Assembly (NCBI GenBank): GCA_937996595.1
Contig: CALKVC010000148.1
Span: 1-52,230, forward strand
DNA from: an uncultured Chitinophagaceae bacterium
GTDB lineage: Bacteria; Bacteroidota; Bacteroidia; Chitinophagales; Chitinophagaceae
Direction of reading: 5' to 3'
DNA length: 52,230 bases
How positions within the stretch are numbered: position 1 is the stretch's first letter; every line of letters begins with the position of its first letter. Below, piece after piece: positions 1-7,902 of the stretch. The position numbers were made by a program, and so were the translations under genes. The notes below the pieces were generated by a model. The model was not told the origin of the DNA. It made no database searches and saw nothing but the letters and a program-made list of their open reading frames with translations.

Positions 1-56
1 CCAACTGCCAACTGCCAACTGCCAACTGCCAACTGCCAACTGCCAACTGCCAACTA
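1..56. repeat. Heptanucleotide tandem repeat (ccaactg)n
   Basis: Seven perfect copies of ccaactg fill positions 1-49, followed by one variant copy, ccaacta. The array runs off the left edge of the window, so its true length is unknown. It lies about 60 bp before the aldehyde dehydrogenase start and carries no ORF of interest. Confidence 0.95.
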
Positions 57-119
57 CACCAACTTCCCCCGCAATTCGCTAACTTGCAGCCGCAATTATC
101 ATTATTTAAAATACCCACC

Positions 120-1643
120 ATGGAATTTCTGAAAAAACTTGGAATTAGTTCCCTCAATCCCGGTGTTTCTACCGGAGCAGTATGGATAAAATCAAAAGGC
201 GGAAAAATCGCTTCCTATTCACCGGTAGATGCAAAACTGATCGGATCGGTTACGGCTGCCGATTGGACATCTTACGAAACAGTTGTAAAAAAAGCTCAAT
301 CGGCTTTTGAAGAATGGCGCAACTGGCCAGCCCCCAAAAGAGGTGAAGTGGTAAGGCAGGTTGGTGAAGAACTCCGAAAATATAAAACAGACCTTGGTAA
401 ACTGGTTAGTTATGAAATGGGCAAAAGCTTACAGGAAGGCATGGGCGAAGTTCAGGAAATGATAGACATATGCGATTTTGCGGTTGGCCTTTCCCGCCAG
501 CTTCATGGCCTTACCATGCACAGCGAAAGACCCGGGCACAGGATGTATGAACAATATCACCCGCTGGGCCTTGTTGGCATCATTTCCGCTTTCAATTTCC
601 CCGTAGCAGTTTGGAGCTGGAATAGTATGTTGGCATGGGTTTGCGGCGATGTTGCCATTTGGAAACCCAGCGAAAAAGCGCCCTTATGCGGCATTGCCTG
701 CCAGAAGATCATACAGGCCGTATTCAAAAAAAATCATGTACCCGAAGGCGTTAGTAACCTGGTAATCGGCGACCGTGAAGTGGGCGAATGGATGAGCAAC
801 GATGAAAGGATACCGCTCATATCTGCCACCGGAAGCACCCGGATGGGAAAATCGGTTGGAGCAGCCGTTGGCCAGCGGCTTGGAAGGAGCCTGCTGGAAC
901 TGGGCGGCAACAATGCCATCATCATTTCAAACGAAGCTGACCTGAATATTGCCCTGGTAGCAGCCGTTTTTGGCGCAGTAGGCACTGCAGGCCAGCGTTG
1001 CACCAGTACCAGGCGCCTCATCATTCATGAAAAAATTTACAACAGGTTTAAAGAAAGCCTGGTAAACGCTTATAAGCAACTGAAAATAGGCAACCCGCTG
1101 AATGAAAAGAACCATGTTGGCCCATTGATTGACAAAGATGCCGTGAACATGTACCTGGCTGCTATTGAAAAATGTAAAGCCGCCGGCGGGCACTTCATCG
1201 TGGATGGCGGTGTGCTAAAAGGCAAAGGATACGAAAGCGGCTGTTATGTAAAACCATGCATCGCAGAAGCAAAAAACCATTTTGACATTGTACAGCATGA
1301 AACATTCGCCCCTATCCTGTATATCATGAAGTACAAAACGATGGATGAAGCCATTGCCATGCAAAACGGCGTACCCCAGGGGCTGTCTTCAGCCATCATG
1401 ACCAATAACCTGCGTGAAGCAGAAAAATTCCTCTCGCACAGCGGCAGCGATTGCGGTATTGCCAATGTGAATATCGGCACATCCGGCGCCGAAATCGGCG
1501 GTGCTTTCGGCGGGGAAAAAGAAACCGGCGGTGGCAGGGAAAGCGGCAGCGACGCCTGGAAAGTGTATATGCGCAGGCAAACGAATACCATCAATTATAC
1601 AGATAAACTGCCCCTGGCTCAGGGCATCAAATTCGATTTATAA
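120..1643 (+). CDS. ALDH7-type aldehyde dehydrogenase (alpha-aminoadipic semialdehyde / piperideine-6-carboxylate dehydrogenase family)
   Basis: This is an NAD(P)+-dependent aldehyde dehydrogenase of 507 aa. The closest match I recognise is antiquitin (ALDH7), which oxidises alpha-aminoadipic semialdehyde in lysine catabolism. The family's landmark stretches are all present: an ISAFNFPVAVWSWN cofactor segment, LLELGGNN with the general-base Glu (residue 260), GQRCTSTRR with the catalytic Cys (residue 294), and the ALDH7-typical C-terminus with FGGEKETGGGRESGSDAWK and a final LAQGIKF. The frame stays open upstream to a TTG at 84, but the ATG at 120 gives the usual N-terminus, so I chose it. 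The exact substrate is inferred from the family; no other lysine-degradation gene is visible nearby. Confidence 0.93.
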   Translation: MEFLKKLGISSLNPGVSTGAVWIKSKGGKIASYSPVDAKLIGSVTAADWTSYETVVKKAQSAFEEWRNWPAPKRGEVVRQVGEELRKYKTDLGKLVSYEMGKSLQEGMGEVQEMIDICDFAVGLSRQLHGLTMHSERPGHRMYEQYHPLGLVGIISAFNFPVAVWSWNSMLAWVCGDVAIWKPSEKAPLCGIACQKIIQAVFKKNHVPEGVSNLVIGDREVGEWMSNDERIPLISATGSTRMGKSVGAAVGQRLGRSLLELGGNNAIIISNEADLNIALVAAVFGAVGTAGQRCTSTRRLIIHEKIYNRFKESLVNAYKQLKIGNPLNEKNHVGPLIDKDAVNMYLAAIEKCKAAGGHFIVDGGVLKGKGYESGCYVKPCIAEAKNHFDIVQHETFAPILYIMKYKTMDEAIAMQNGVPQGLSSAIMTNNLREAEKFLSHSGSDCGIANVNIGTSGAEIGGAFGGEKETGGGRESGSDAWKVYMRRQTNTINYTDKLPLAQGIKFDL

Positions 1644-1722
1644 AATTTAGCCAATACTCTATGAACGGTAGATATGATGTATGTAATATCACTAAATTCG
1701 CTGAATATTTAAAAATAACAAT

Positions 1723-3423
1723 ATGACAAAATTCTCCAAACTTTTCCTGGCAGCTTTATTAATAGGCGGAACAGCTTTTGCACAAGACGAAGCAGAAAAC
1801 AAGGAAAAAGTAAAAGTGCCGAATAACTGGCACCACCTGGATGCAACAGAAACAGGCTATAATGGCATCAGCCTCGACAAGGCATACTCGCTTTTAAAAT
1901 CGAAAAACCTGAAAAGCAAACAGGTTGTGGTTGCCGTAATTGACAGCGGTATAGACACTTTACACGAAGACCTGAAACCGGTACTGTGGATTAACCCGAA
2001 AGAAATTCCCGGAAACGGTATTGATGATGACAAGAACGGGTATATAGATGATATTCATGGCTGGAATTTCATCGGCGGTAAAGATGGTCGCAATGTAAAA
2101 GAAGACAGTTACGAAGCGGCAAGGGTTTATTACAACCTGAAACCTAAATGGGACGGAAAAACAGTTGATGAAGCAGGATTGAGCAAAGAAGAACTGCTTG
2201 AATATACTACTTTCAAAAAAGCGAAACTAAAAGTGATTGGCGAGGAAGGCGGCGATAACGGCGCCCAGTTAGTGATGCTTAAAAGGATCCAGGCAAACCT
2301 GATAAAAAGCGATAGCCTGCTGAAAATTGCCATGGGCAAAACAGAATACACCGGAAATGACCTCGATGCCTTCAAACCGGACAATTCAGATGTTACAAAA
2401 GCAAAAACCACTTTGCTTAACCTGATGAAAGGCAATGATGCCATGGACCAGAAAAACACCGAATTCCTGGATGGGCTGAAAGGGTATATTGAAGGGGAAA
2501 TTAAAAAAGATGATGCCAAAAAGAACCCACCGAAAGAATACCGCAAAGACATTGTAGGCGATAATGAAGCTGATATCAACGACCGTAAATACGGCAACAA
2601 AGATATCATGGCTGAAACCAGTTTTCACGGCACCCATTGCGCTGGTATCATTGCAGCAGCAAGGAATAATGAAAAAGGGATTGACGGCGTTGCAGATAAC
2701 GTTCGTATCATGGCTTTACGGGCCGTACCAGATGGCGACGAGCACGATAAAGACATTGCACTTGCCATCCGTTATGCAGTAGATCATGGTGCAAAAATCA
2801 TCAGTATGAGCTTTGGAAAAGACTTCTCCCCGGAAAAAAACTGGGTAGACGATGCTTTCCGCTATGCAGAATCAAAAGGTGTTTTATTGGTACATGCTGC
2901 CGGTAATGATGCCAAAAATGTTGACTCGGCAGATAATTTTCCAAACCCTATTTACAAAGACGGAAAAGGAATGGCTAACAATGTGATTACTGTTGGCGCC
3001 AGCGGAAACAAACATAATGGCGGACTTACCGCATCTTTCAGCAATTATGGAAAATCTGAAGTGGATATATTCGCACCGGGCGTAGGTATTTATTCAACCA
3101 TTCCGGGCGGAACCACCTATGGCAATGCTAGCGGAACCAGCATGGCATGCCCTGTTGTTGCTGGTGTTGCAGCGCTCATATTGGAATATTATCCTACCCT
3201 TACAGCCCAGCAACTTAAATATGTTATTGAAAAATCTGCCGTTGCTCCGGATGAAAAAGTAAATCGCCCGGGAACAGATGAAAAAGTGAACCTGAGCGAT
3301 ATCTGCAAAACCGGCGGATTACTCAATGCTTACGAAGCCGTAAAACTGGCTGGCACCCTTAAGACTGAAAAACCAAAAACTACCCTGCCAAAATCGAAAG
3401 TGAAAAAAACTAAAATGGGATGA
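1723..3423 (+). CDS. Secreted S8 family serine peptidase (subtilisin-like)
   Basis: This 566-aa exported protease begins with a signal peptide (hydrophobic core residues 7-16, cleavage after TAFA at about 20). The subtilase triad is intact: Asp74 in AVIDSGID, His302 in SFHGTHCAG and Ser473 in NASGTSMACP, with the oxyanion Asn395 in HAAGN. Asp and His are separated by about 228 residues, far more than in classical subtilisin. The spacer is charged and lysine-rich, as in long-insert Bacteroidota subtilases. The C-terminus ends in a basic KSKVKKTKMG tail, and I see no T9SS sorting domain. It is probably periplasmic or secreted. The gene stands alone: it has its own 79-bp upstream gap and is followed by a strong terminator. 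Confidence 0.93.
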   Translation: MTKFSKLFLAALLIGGTAFAQDEAENKEKVKVPNNWHHLDATETGYNGISLDKAYSLLKSKNLKSKQVVVAVIDSGIDTLHEDLKPVLWINPKEIPGNGIDDDKNGYIDDIHGWNFIGGKDGRNVKEDSYEAARVYYNLKPKWDGKTVDEAGLSKEELLEYTTFKKAKLKVIGEEGGDNGAQLVMLKRIQANLIKSDSLLKIAMGKTEYTGNDLDAFKPDNSDVTKAKTTLLNLMKGNDAMDQKNTEFLDGLKGYIEGEIKKDDAKKNPPKEYRKDIVGDNEADINDRKYGNKDIMAETSFHGTHCAGIIAAARNNEKGIDGVADNVRIMALRAVPDGDEHDKDIALAIRYAVDHGAKIISMSFGKDFSPEKNWVDDAFRYAESKGVLLVHAAGNDAKNVDSADNFPNPIYKDGKGMANNVITVGASGNKHNGGLTASFSNYGKSEVDIFAPGVGIYSTIPGGTTYGNASGTSMACPVVAGVAALILEYYPTLTAQQLKYVIEKSAVAPDEKVNRPGTDEKVNLSDICKTGGLLNAYEAVKLAGTLKTEKPKTTLPKSKVKKTKMG

Positions 3424-3446
3424 TGATAATCTCATAAATATTATCA

Positions 3447-3491
3447 GCCGCAGGCAGCTATATCATACAGGGCGCCTGCGGCATTTTTTTT
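3447..3491 (+). terminator. Rho-independent terminator after the S8 protease
   Basis: The 9-bp arms gccgcaggc (3447-3455) and gcctgcggc (3474-3482) are perfectly complementary. A run of eight T follows at 3484-3491. It lies 24 bp after the protease stop codon. Confidence 0.88.
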
Positions 3492-3509
3492 AAAGTAAAA
3501 TATTCAATT

Positions 3510-4019
3510 ATGCCAAAACCGGTTAAGGGAACCTATCTCCCCTATTTTGACAATTATATTAAACTCGTTAAGGAAGATGATCTTTTTGAAGCATTCAAAA
3601 ACCAGCAGCTACTGGTTTCCGGTTATTTCGAAAGTATACCAGAAACAAAAACGAATACCGGGTATGCCGAAGGGAAATGGTCATTAAAAGAACTGTTACA
3701 GCATATTATTGATACGGAAAGGATATTCAATTACAGGTCGCTTTGCTTTGCCAGGAAAGAAACGGCATCTTTGCCGGGTTTTGATGAAAACCTGTATGCT
3801 GAAAATTCTCATGCTAATAAACGAACCTGGAAAAGTCTCTGCGATGAGTTTAAAGCTGTGCGCAGATCAACAGAACTCCTCTATGAAGGATTCACTCCGG
3901 AAGCATTGTTGCAAACCGGCATTTCCAATAATAATACCAATTCTGTTATTGCATTTGGCTTTACTACAATTGGGCACCTGGCACATCATATAAATATTAT
4001 TGAAGAAAGGTATGTGTGA
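3510..4019 (+). CDS. DinB family protein
   Basis: This is a small soluble protein of 169 aa with the DinB/YfiT four-helix-bundle pattern. A WSLKELLQHIIDTERIF helix (His65) and a C-terminal GHLAHHINIIEERY helix (His156, His160) would supply the three histidines of the divalent-metal site. Family members include thiol-dependent S-transferases and many damage-inducible proteins of unknown activity, so no substrate can be given. It begins 19 bp after the terminator of the upstream gene and is therefore probably transcribed separately. Its TGA stop is shared with the first unit of a heptamer repeat array. Confidence 0.85.
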   Translation: MPKPVKGTYLPYFDNYIKLVKEDDLFEAFKNQQLLVSGYFESIPETKTNTGYAEGKWSLKELLQHIIDTERIFNYRSLCFARKETASLPGFDENLYAENSHANKRTWKSLCDEFKAVRRSTELLYEGFTPEALLQTGISNNNTNSVIAFGFTTIGHLAHHINIIEERYV

Positions 4020-4115
4020 TGTGAGATGTAAGATTTATGATGTATGATTGTTGATGTATGATTTGTGATGTATGATTGTTGATTTGAGATGTGAGATTTA
4101 TGATGGATGATGTAG
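4018..4115. repeat. Degenerate heptanucleotide array, GAT-phased (consensus gatgtat)
   Basis: Fourteen consecutive 7-bp units each begin with GAT: variants are gatgtga, gatgtaa, gatttat, gatgtat, gattgtt, gatttgt, gatttga, gatggat and gatgtag. The phase is never lost across 98 bp. The first unit overlaps the TGA stop of the DinB-like gene. The same unit family recurs near 28.5 kb and 47.2 kb. Confidence 0.93.
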
Positions 4116-4174
4116 TGCTTCAAGAGAAAATAAATTGTATACCGGAAAATTGGAATTGAAGTCACAATGAAAGT

Positions 4175-6817
4175 CTATGGTTGTTGCATAGATGGAATAT
4201 TTTCTGCCTCCCCTTTCATATTCCGCCTTTTTACCAGCGAAATATCAAATTTACCGAACCGCCAGTTGAAATTGAGTTTTACCAGTTGCGGGTCTCTCCT
4301 GCGTGAATAATCCTGTATAAAGTAGGGAGATGAAAACCGGCTTTCATATAACCTTGTCCTGAATATGTCCGACACCTGTAAAGTGAGTGACGCTGCCTTG
4401 TTTTTCATAAAATCGTACCGTAATGCCAGGTCTGCATAAAACAACGGCCTGCTAAAACCCTGCGAAGTTGGCTGCATACCTGCGCCATACATTCCTCCGC
4501 CACCGCCTGCATAACCTCCCCGGGAACCGGTGTTAACAGGCACAATGGACTTTGACTGGTATTCGGCAGTTAACTGTACGGTAAAACCCGCAGGCAACCT
4601 GAAATTATTATTTACTTTTGCCACCCAACTGAACTGGCTTGCCCTGGCAGATTCCGGTTCAGTTCCGTCAATAATTACATGAAAGATATTCAGGTTCGTG
4701 GCCAGGTTCCACCAGGTTGCCGGTTTACACTGCCCGGTTAACTCTAAACCATAATTAAAGCTCCTGCCAGCATTGGTAAAAGAGGTAAACAATACCGAAT
4801 CCGTTTTTGCCGGGTTGGGGTTAATGCCTTTATAGAGATACCTGGCAATCATATTGTTGGTATACCTTCCATAAAGGTTTGCCAGGAATGATGCTGAACT
4901 GTTAAACTCATACAGGTATGACAGTTCCAGCAGGTTTGTAAACTCAGGCTTCAGGGCAGGGTTACCAGCCACCAGGTTCAGCGAATCTGAGAAATCGATG
5001 AACGGTATCAACTGGTTATAAGCCGGCCTGTACACTTTCCGGGAATAATTAAGCTGAAATTCATCCCGCTTACCGGTTTTATGGCTGATACTTAACGATG
5101 GAAACAGGCTTACCGGGTAACTGTTTGAAAACCGATTCCCGCCTGTTACCAGCTCCGCATCATACATAGAACTTTCTGCACGCAAGCCGGTTAAAAAGCT
5201 TACATGTTTCACCTTCATGGAATAGGTTGCATAGGCGGCATATACAATATCATCGTACCTGAATTTTACATGCAGTGCATCTATATAATCATACCCGCCG
5301 GCCTGGTTTTGAAGGAAATTATCGTTATTGCTGCTGTTATACCTGTATGCCACCCTGATGCCGGCTTCCAGCTTCCTGTTATTGTCAAACGGGTTCTCCA
5401 GGTCGCTTTGGAATGTGATAAAATTCGTTTTACCGCCACCGGTAGACCTTTCAGCGGGTGCAATATAATCTGAAGTAGAGTTCATAAAACGGTACCGGCT
5501 GTTATAGTCGGAAACATTGAAATTGTTATTATAACTGTAATTGATATCCGCAGTAAGTTCCTTCCCCGGGCGGGTGAAATTATGCCTGAAACTTACATTA
5601 GCGCCATAATTACAGAAATCATTGATGGCCATGATATACCGGTTGCCGGATGATGAAACGGTTTCCGTGGCCTTAACGGTATCGCCTGACAGGCTGATCA
5701 TATCTTCACTACGGTAATGCGCACGCATCAAACTACCACTAAGCGTTAACGTTGTTCGGTTACTCATGAAATAATCTGCCCCCAGCCTGCCGAAAACAAA
5801 ACTTCCCCTGTTAGCGGGATTGTTTTGCTGGTTGATGAAAGCGGTATAAGTATCGCTGAAATCGGTACGCTCCGTATGTACTTCGCTCAACGTTTTCCGC
5901 ATATTAAACATCCCGGCAGCGAATAGATTGACTTTACCCTGTTTCAGGTTTACATTTCCGCCAAACCCGGGCCGGGCCCTTGAATCTATTCCTGCCCTTA
6001 TATTGCCATTATACCCTGCACGCCGGTTCTTTTTCAGCACAATGTTCAGTATACCGGCTCCACCGTTACCGGCATCAAACCTGGCAGAAGGGTTGGTTAT
6101 CACTTCAATGGTTGCAACCTGGTCGGCCGGAATCTGGTCGGCAGTTAGCGTTGTTGGCCTTCCATCTACAAACAATTGGGGGGAAACATTTCTCAGGGAT
6201 ACATTCCCATCAATATCAACCATAACAGAAGGTACATTTTTCAATAAATCTGCTGCCGTTCCTCCTGCTGCCTGTAAATCTTTTTCTGCATTATACACTT
6301 TCCTGTCAAGTTCAAGCCCAATCATATTCCTGGAAGCATTTACGGTTATGTTCCGTAACTGGTGTATATCTACGCTCAGTTTGATATTGCCCAAATCCCG
6401 GCTCAAACCATCCGGAAAATGAATACCGTTGTTTTCAGCCGTTTTACTGCTGGCCGAATTGGGTTCAAAAGATAATTTCCTTTCATAATGAAGGAAACCC
6501 AATGCCGTAACCAACAGGGTGAAACTTCCTGATACCGGCAGGTTATCCATACTGAACTCCCCTTTCCTGTCAGTAACTTTCAAAGCAATCACCTGTTCTT
6601 TTTTTAACTTTCCGCTGCTGTCGCCAATGTGCTGAAGTAATTGAACCGATGCGCCGTCAACCGGTTTTCCGTTTGTTTCATCCAGTAGTTTTCCGTAAAC
6701 CTGCCCCAGATTCAATGAACGGGCAGTATGGTTGCCACCTGCAGGTTTTTGTGCATACAGTTTATCAACTGCCTGCAGGAAGATAAAAAAAAGGAGTGTA
6801 CAAAGGCAGTTCTTCAT
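4175..6817 (-). CDS. TonB-dependent receptor, outer-membrane beta-barrel family (OMP_b-brl_3 type)
   Basis: This is an 880-aa outer-membrane protein. The frame extends to a TTG at 6829, but the ATG at 6817 directly gives a signal peptide (MKNCLCTLLFFIFLQAV, cleaved near LYAQ). Next come a carboxypeptidase-regulatory-like domain (roughly residues 40-115), a plug domain (roughly 160-260, with LFVDGRPTTLTADQIP and EVITNPSARFDAGN) and a long beta-barrel. Near residue 790 there is a glycine-rich stretch (GGYAGGGGGMYGAG), likely a surface loop. The architecture matches the small-substrate Bacteroidota receptors rather than SusC, and no SusD partner is adjacent. The DUF445 gene lies upstream on the same strand with a 56-bp gap. 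The transported ligand cannot be told from sequence. Confidence 0.9.
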   Translation of the reverse strand: MKNCLCTLLFFIFLQAVDKLYAQKPAGGNHTARSLNLGQVYGKLLDETNGKPVDGASVQLLQHIGDSSGKLKKEQVIALKVTDRKGEFSMDNLPVSGSFTLLVTALGFLHYERKLSFEPNSASSKTAENNGIHFPDGLSRDLGNIKLSVDIHQLRNITVNASRNMIGLELDRKVYNAEKDLQAAGGTAADLLKNVPSVMVDIDGNVSLRNVSPQLFVDGRPTTLTADQIPADQVATIEVITNPSARFDAGNGGAGILNIVLKKNRRAGYNGNIRAGIDSRARPGFGGNVNLKQGKVNLFAAGMFNMRKTLSEVHTERTDFSDTYTAFINQQNNPANRGSFVFGRLGADYFMSNRTTLTLSGSLMRAHYRSEDMISLSGDTVKATETVSSSGNRYIMAINDFCNYGANVSFRHNFTRPGKELTADINYSYNNNFNVSDYNSRYRFMNSTSDYIAPAERSTGGGKTNFITFQSDLENPFDNNRKLEAGIRVAYRYNSSNNDNFLQNQAGGYDYIDALHVKFRYDDIVYAAYATYSMKVKHVSFLTGLRAESSMYDAELVTGGNRFSNSYPVSLFPSLSISHKTGKRDEFQLNYSRKVYRPAYNQLIPFIDFSDSLNLVAGNPALKPEFTNLLELSYLYEFNSSASFLANLYGRYTNNMIARYLYKGINPNPAKTDSVLFTSFTNAGRSFNYGLELTGQCKPATWWNLATNLNIFHVIIDGTEPESARASQFSWVAKVNNNFRLPAGFTVQLTAEYQSKSIVPVNTGSRGGYAGGGGGMYGAGMQPTSQGFSRPLFYADLALRYDFMKNKAASLTLQVSDIFRTRLYESRFSSPYFIQDYSRRRDPQLVKLNFNWRFGKFDISLVKRRNMKGEAENIPSMQQP

Positions 6818-6873
6818 ATACAGAAGCAAGTACGGATTGTTATTACGGGATTAAAATAAGCATACCTGCTTCC

Positions 6874-7476
6874 TCATTTCATCAGCCACAGTATCAAAAC
6901 AGTTATAAAACCCATCAGCAGAGCAGCCATTACACAAAAACATTTCCAAAGAAATATCTTTTTCCCTGCTGCATCAGTTAACATCTTTCTCAACATACTG
7001 TCATCAATACTTTCTAACCGCTCTTTCACCATTTCATCTGCCCTTAGTTCATTTTTCAATTCACCGGAAAATTTTTGCATCAAAACCGGGAACAGTTCAT
7101 CAATTTCGGCCAGCAGGGATGATTTGAACTGGCTGATTGTTTTTTCCCCCATAAATTGGGAAAGCAACGGAAAAACAGCCTTTATCTTCACCTGCAGGAA
7201 ATGATCCACATGGTTTTCTAACTCGGGCCTTAATTTCTGCAATAACGCAGGATCGGCCATTTTTTCGTCAAAGCCACGGTAATTCATCAATGCAAGCTTC
7301 GCCCATTCCCCGGCCTTTTCTGATACGGCGCTTTTTGAAGCCGGAATCAATCCCTGGATTCGCATAATACCCAGGTTTACCGGTTTTACCGGCTTGAATA
7401 ACAACCAGGTTGTAATTCCGGCAATTAACCACCCAGTAAACGCAAAAAGCAGGAGAATTATTATTGATTCGTACAA
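6874..7476 (-). CDS. DUF445 family membrane protein
   Basis: This 200-aa protein has one N-terminal membrane segment (ESIIILLLFAFTGWLIAGIT), a soluble, helix-rich middle and a C-terminal membrane segment (CFCVMAALLMGFITVLILWL). The N-terminal GWLIAGITTWLLFKP followed by GLIPASK matches the conserved opening of DUF445 proteins, whose function is unknown. No ATG precedes the first membrane segment in this frame. The start is taken as the TTG at 7476, and an in-frame stop lies upstream at 7513. The TonB-type receptor follows on the same strand, so the two could share a transcript. Confidence 0.78.
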   Translation of the reverse strand: MYESIIILLLFAFTGWLIAGITTWLLFKPVKPVNLGIMRIQGLIPASKSAVSEKAGEWAKLALMNYRGFDEKMADPALLQKLRPELENHVDHFLQVKIKAVFPLLSQFMGEKTISQFKSSLLAEIDELFPVLMQKFSGELKNELRADEMVKERLESIDDSMLRKMLTDAAGKKIFLWKCFCVMAALLMGFITVLILWLMK

Positions 7477-7621
7477 AGGTTTTCCTTTAAAGTTGGCACA
7501 AAAGTAGGCTTTTCATGCAGGCTGGTAAAATGTTCAGCATTAAGGCGGTATGGCAGCCAGCCAATCTTTTTATAATCCGGGAAAGCTTGATCCGGAAATT
7601 TTGAAAATGCATCCTTTTAAT

Positions 7622-7652
7622 TTTGTACAAGCGTTGTTTTTCTATACTTTTG
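7622..7652 (+). promoter_or_regulatory. Bacteroidota-type promoter for tRNA-His
   Basis: TTTG at 7622-7625 and TACTTTTG at 7645-7652 are separated by exactly 19 bp. This is a full match to the -33 TTTG / -7 TAnnTTTG consensus of the Bacteroidota primary sigma factor. The tRNA begins 17 bp after the -7 element. Confidence 0.82.
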
Positions 7653-7668
7653 CAACACAAATGACTAC

Positions 7669-7746
7669 GGTGGTTGTAGCTCAGTTGGTTAGAGCATCAG
7701 ATTGTGATTCTGAGGGTCGCCGGTTCGAGCCCGGTCATCCACCCCA
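7669..7746 (+). tRNA. tRNA-His (GTG)
   Basis: The cloverleaf folds with anticodon GTG at 7704-7706 inside the tcaga/tctga stem. The T arm carries ggttcgagc and the D arm agctcagttggttagagc. A G at 7669 pairs with C at 7743, the extra G-1:C73 pair that marks tRNA-His. CCA is encoded at 7744-7746. One acceptor-stem pair (T7674 with T7738) is mismatched. Confidence 0.93.
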
Positions 7747-7750
7747 AAAA

Positions 7751-7788
7751 AAGCCTTCCGCACTTGCAGCTGAAGGCTTCTTTTTTTC
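7751..7788 (+). terminator. Rho-independent terminator after tRNA-His
   Basis: The arms aagccttc (7751-7758) and gaaggctt (7772-7779) form an 8-bp stem followed by a T-rich run at 7781-7787. It begins five bases after the tRNA CCA end. Confidence 0.85.
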
Positions 7789-7902
7789 CAAAATTAACCG
7801 CTCATCCTATTTTTCTGCCGAACTGTTTGTTTAACAAAACATTATTGCGATAATTGCGTTACACTTTTTCCTACACGTACTATTTTACGTTATTTTTACA
7901 AC

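Noticed and set aside
84..119. N-terminal extension of the aldehyde dehydrogenase from TTG at 84
   Set aside because: The extra 12 residues are not part of the family, and the ATG at 120 gives the expected length.
7550..7834. A 94-aa plus-strand frame across the tRNA-His region
   Set aside because: It runs straight through the tRNA and its terminator and has no protein-like features, so it is a chance frame.
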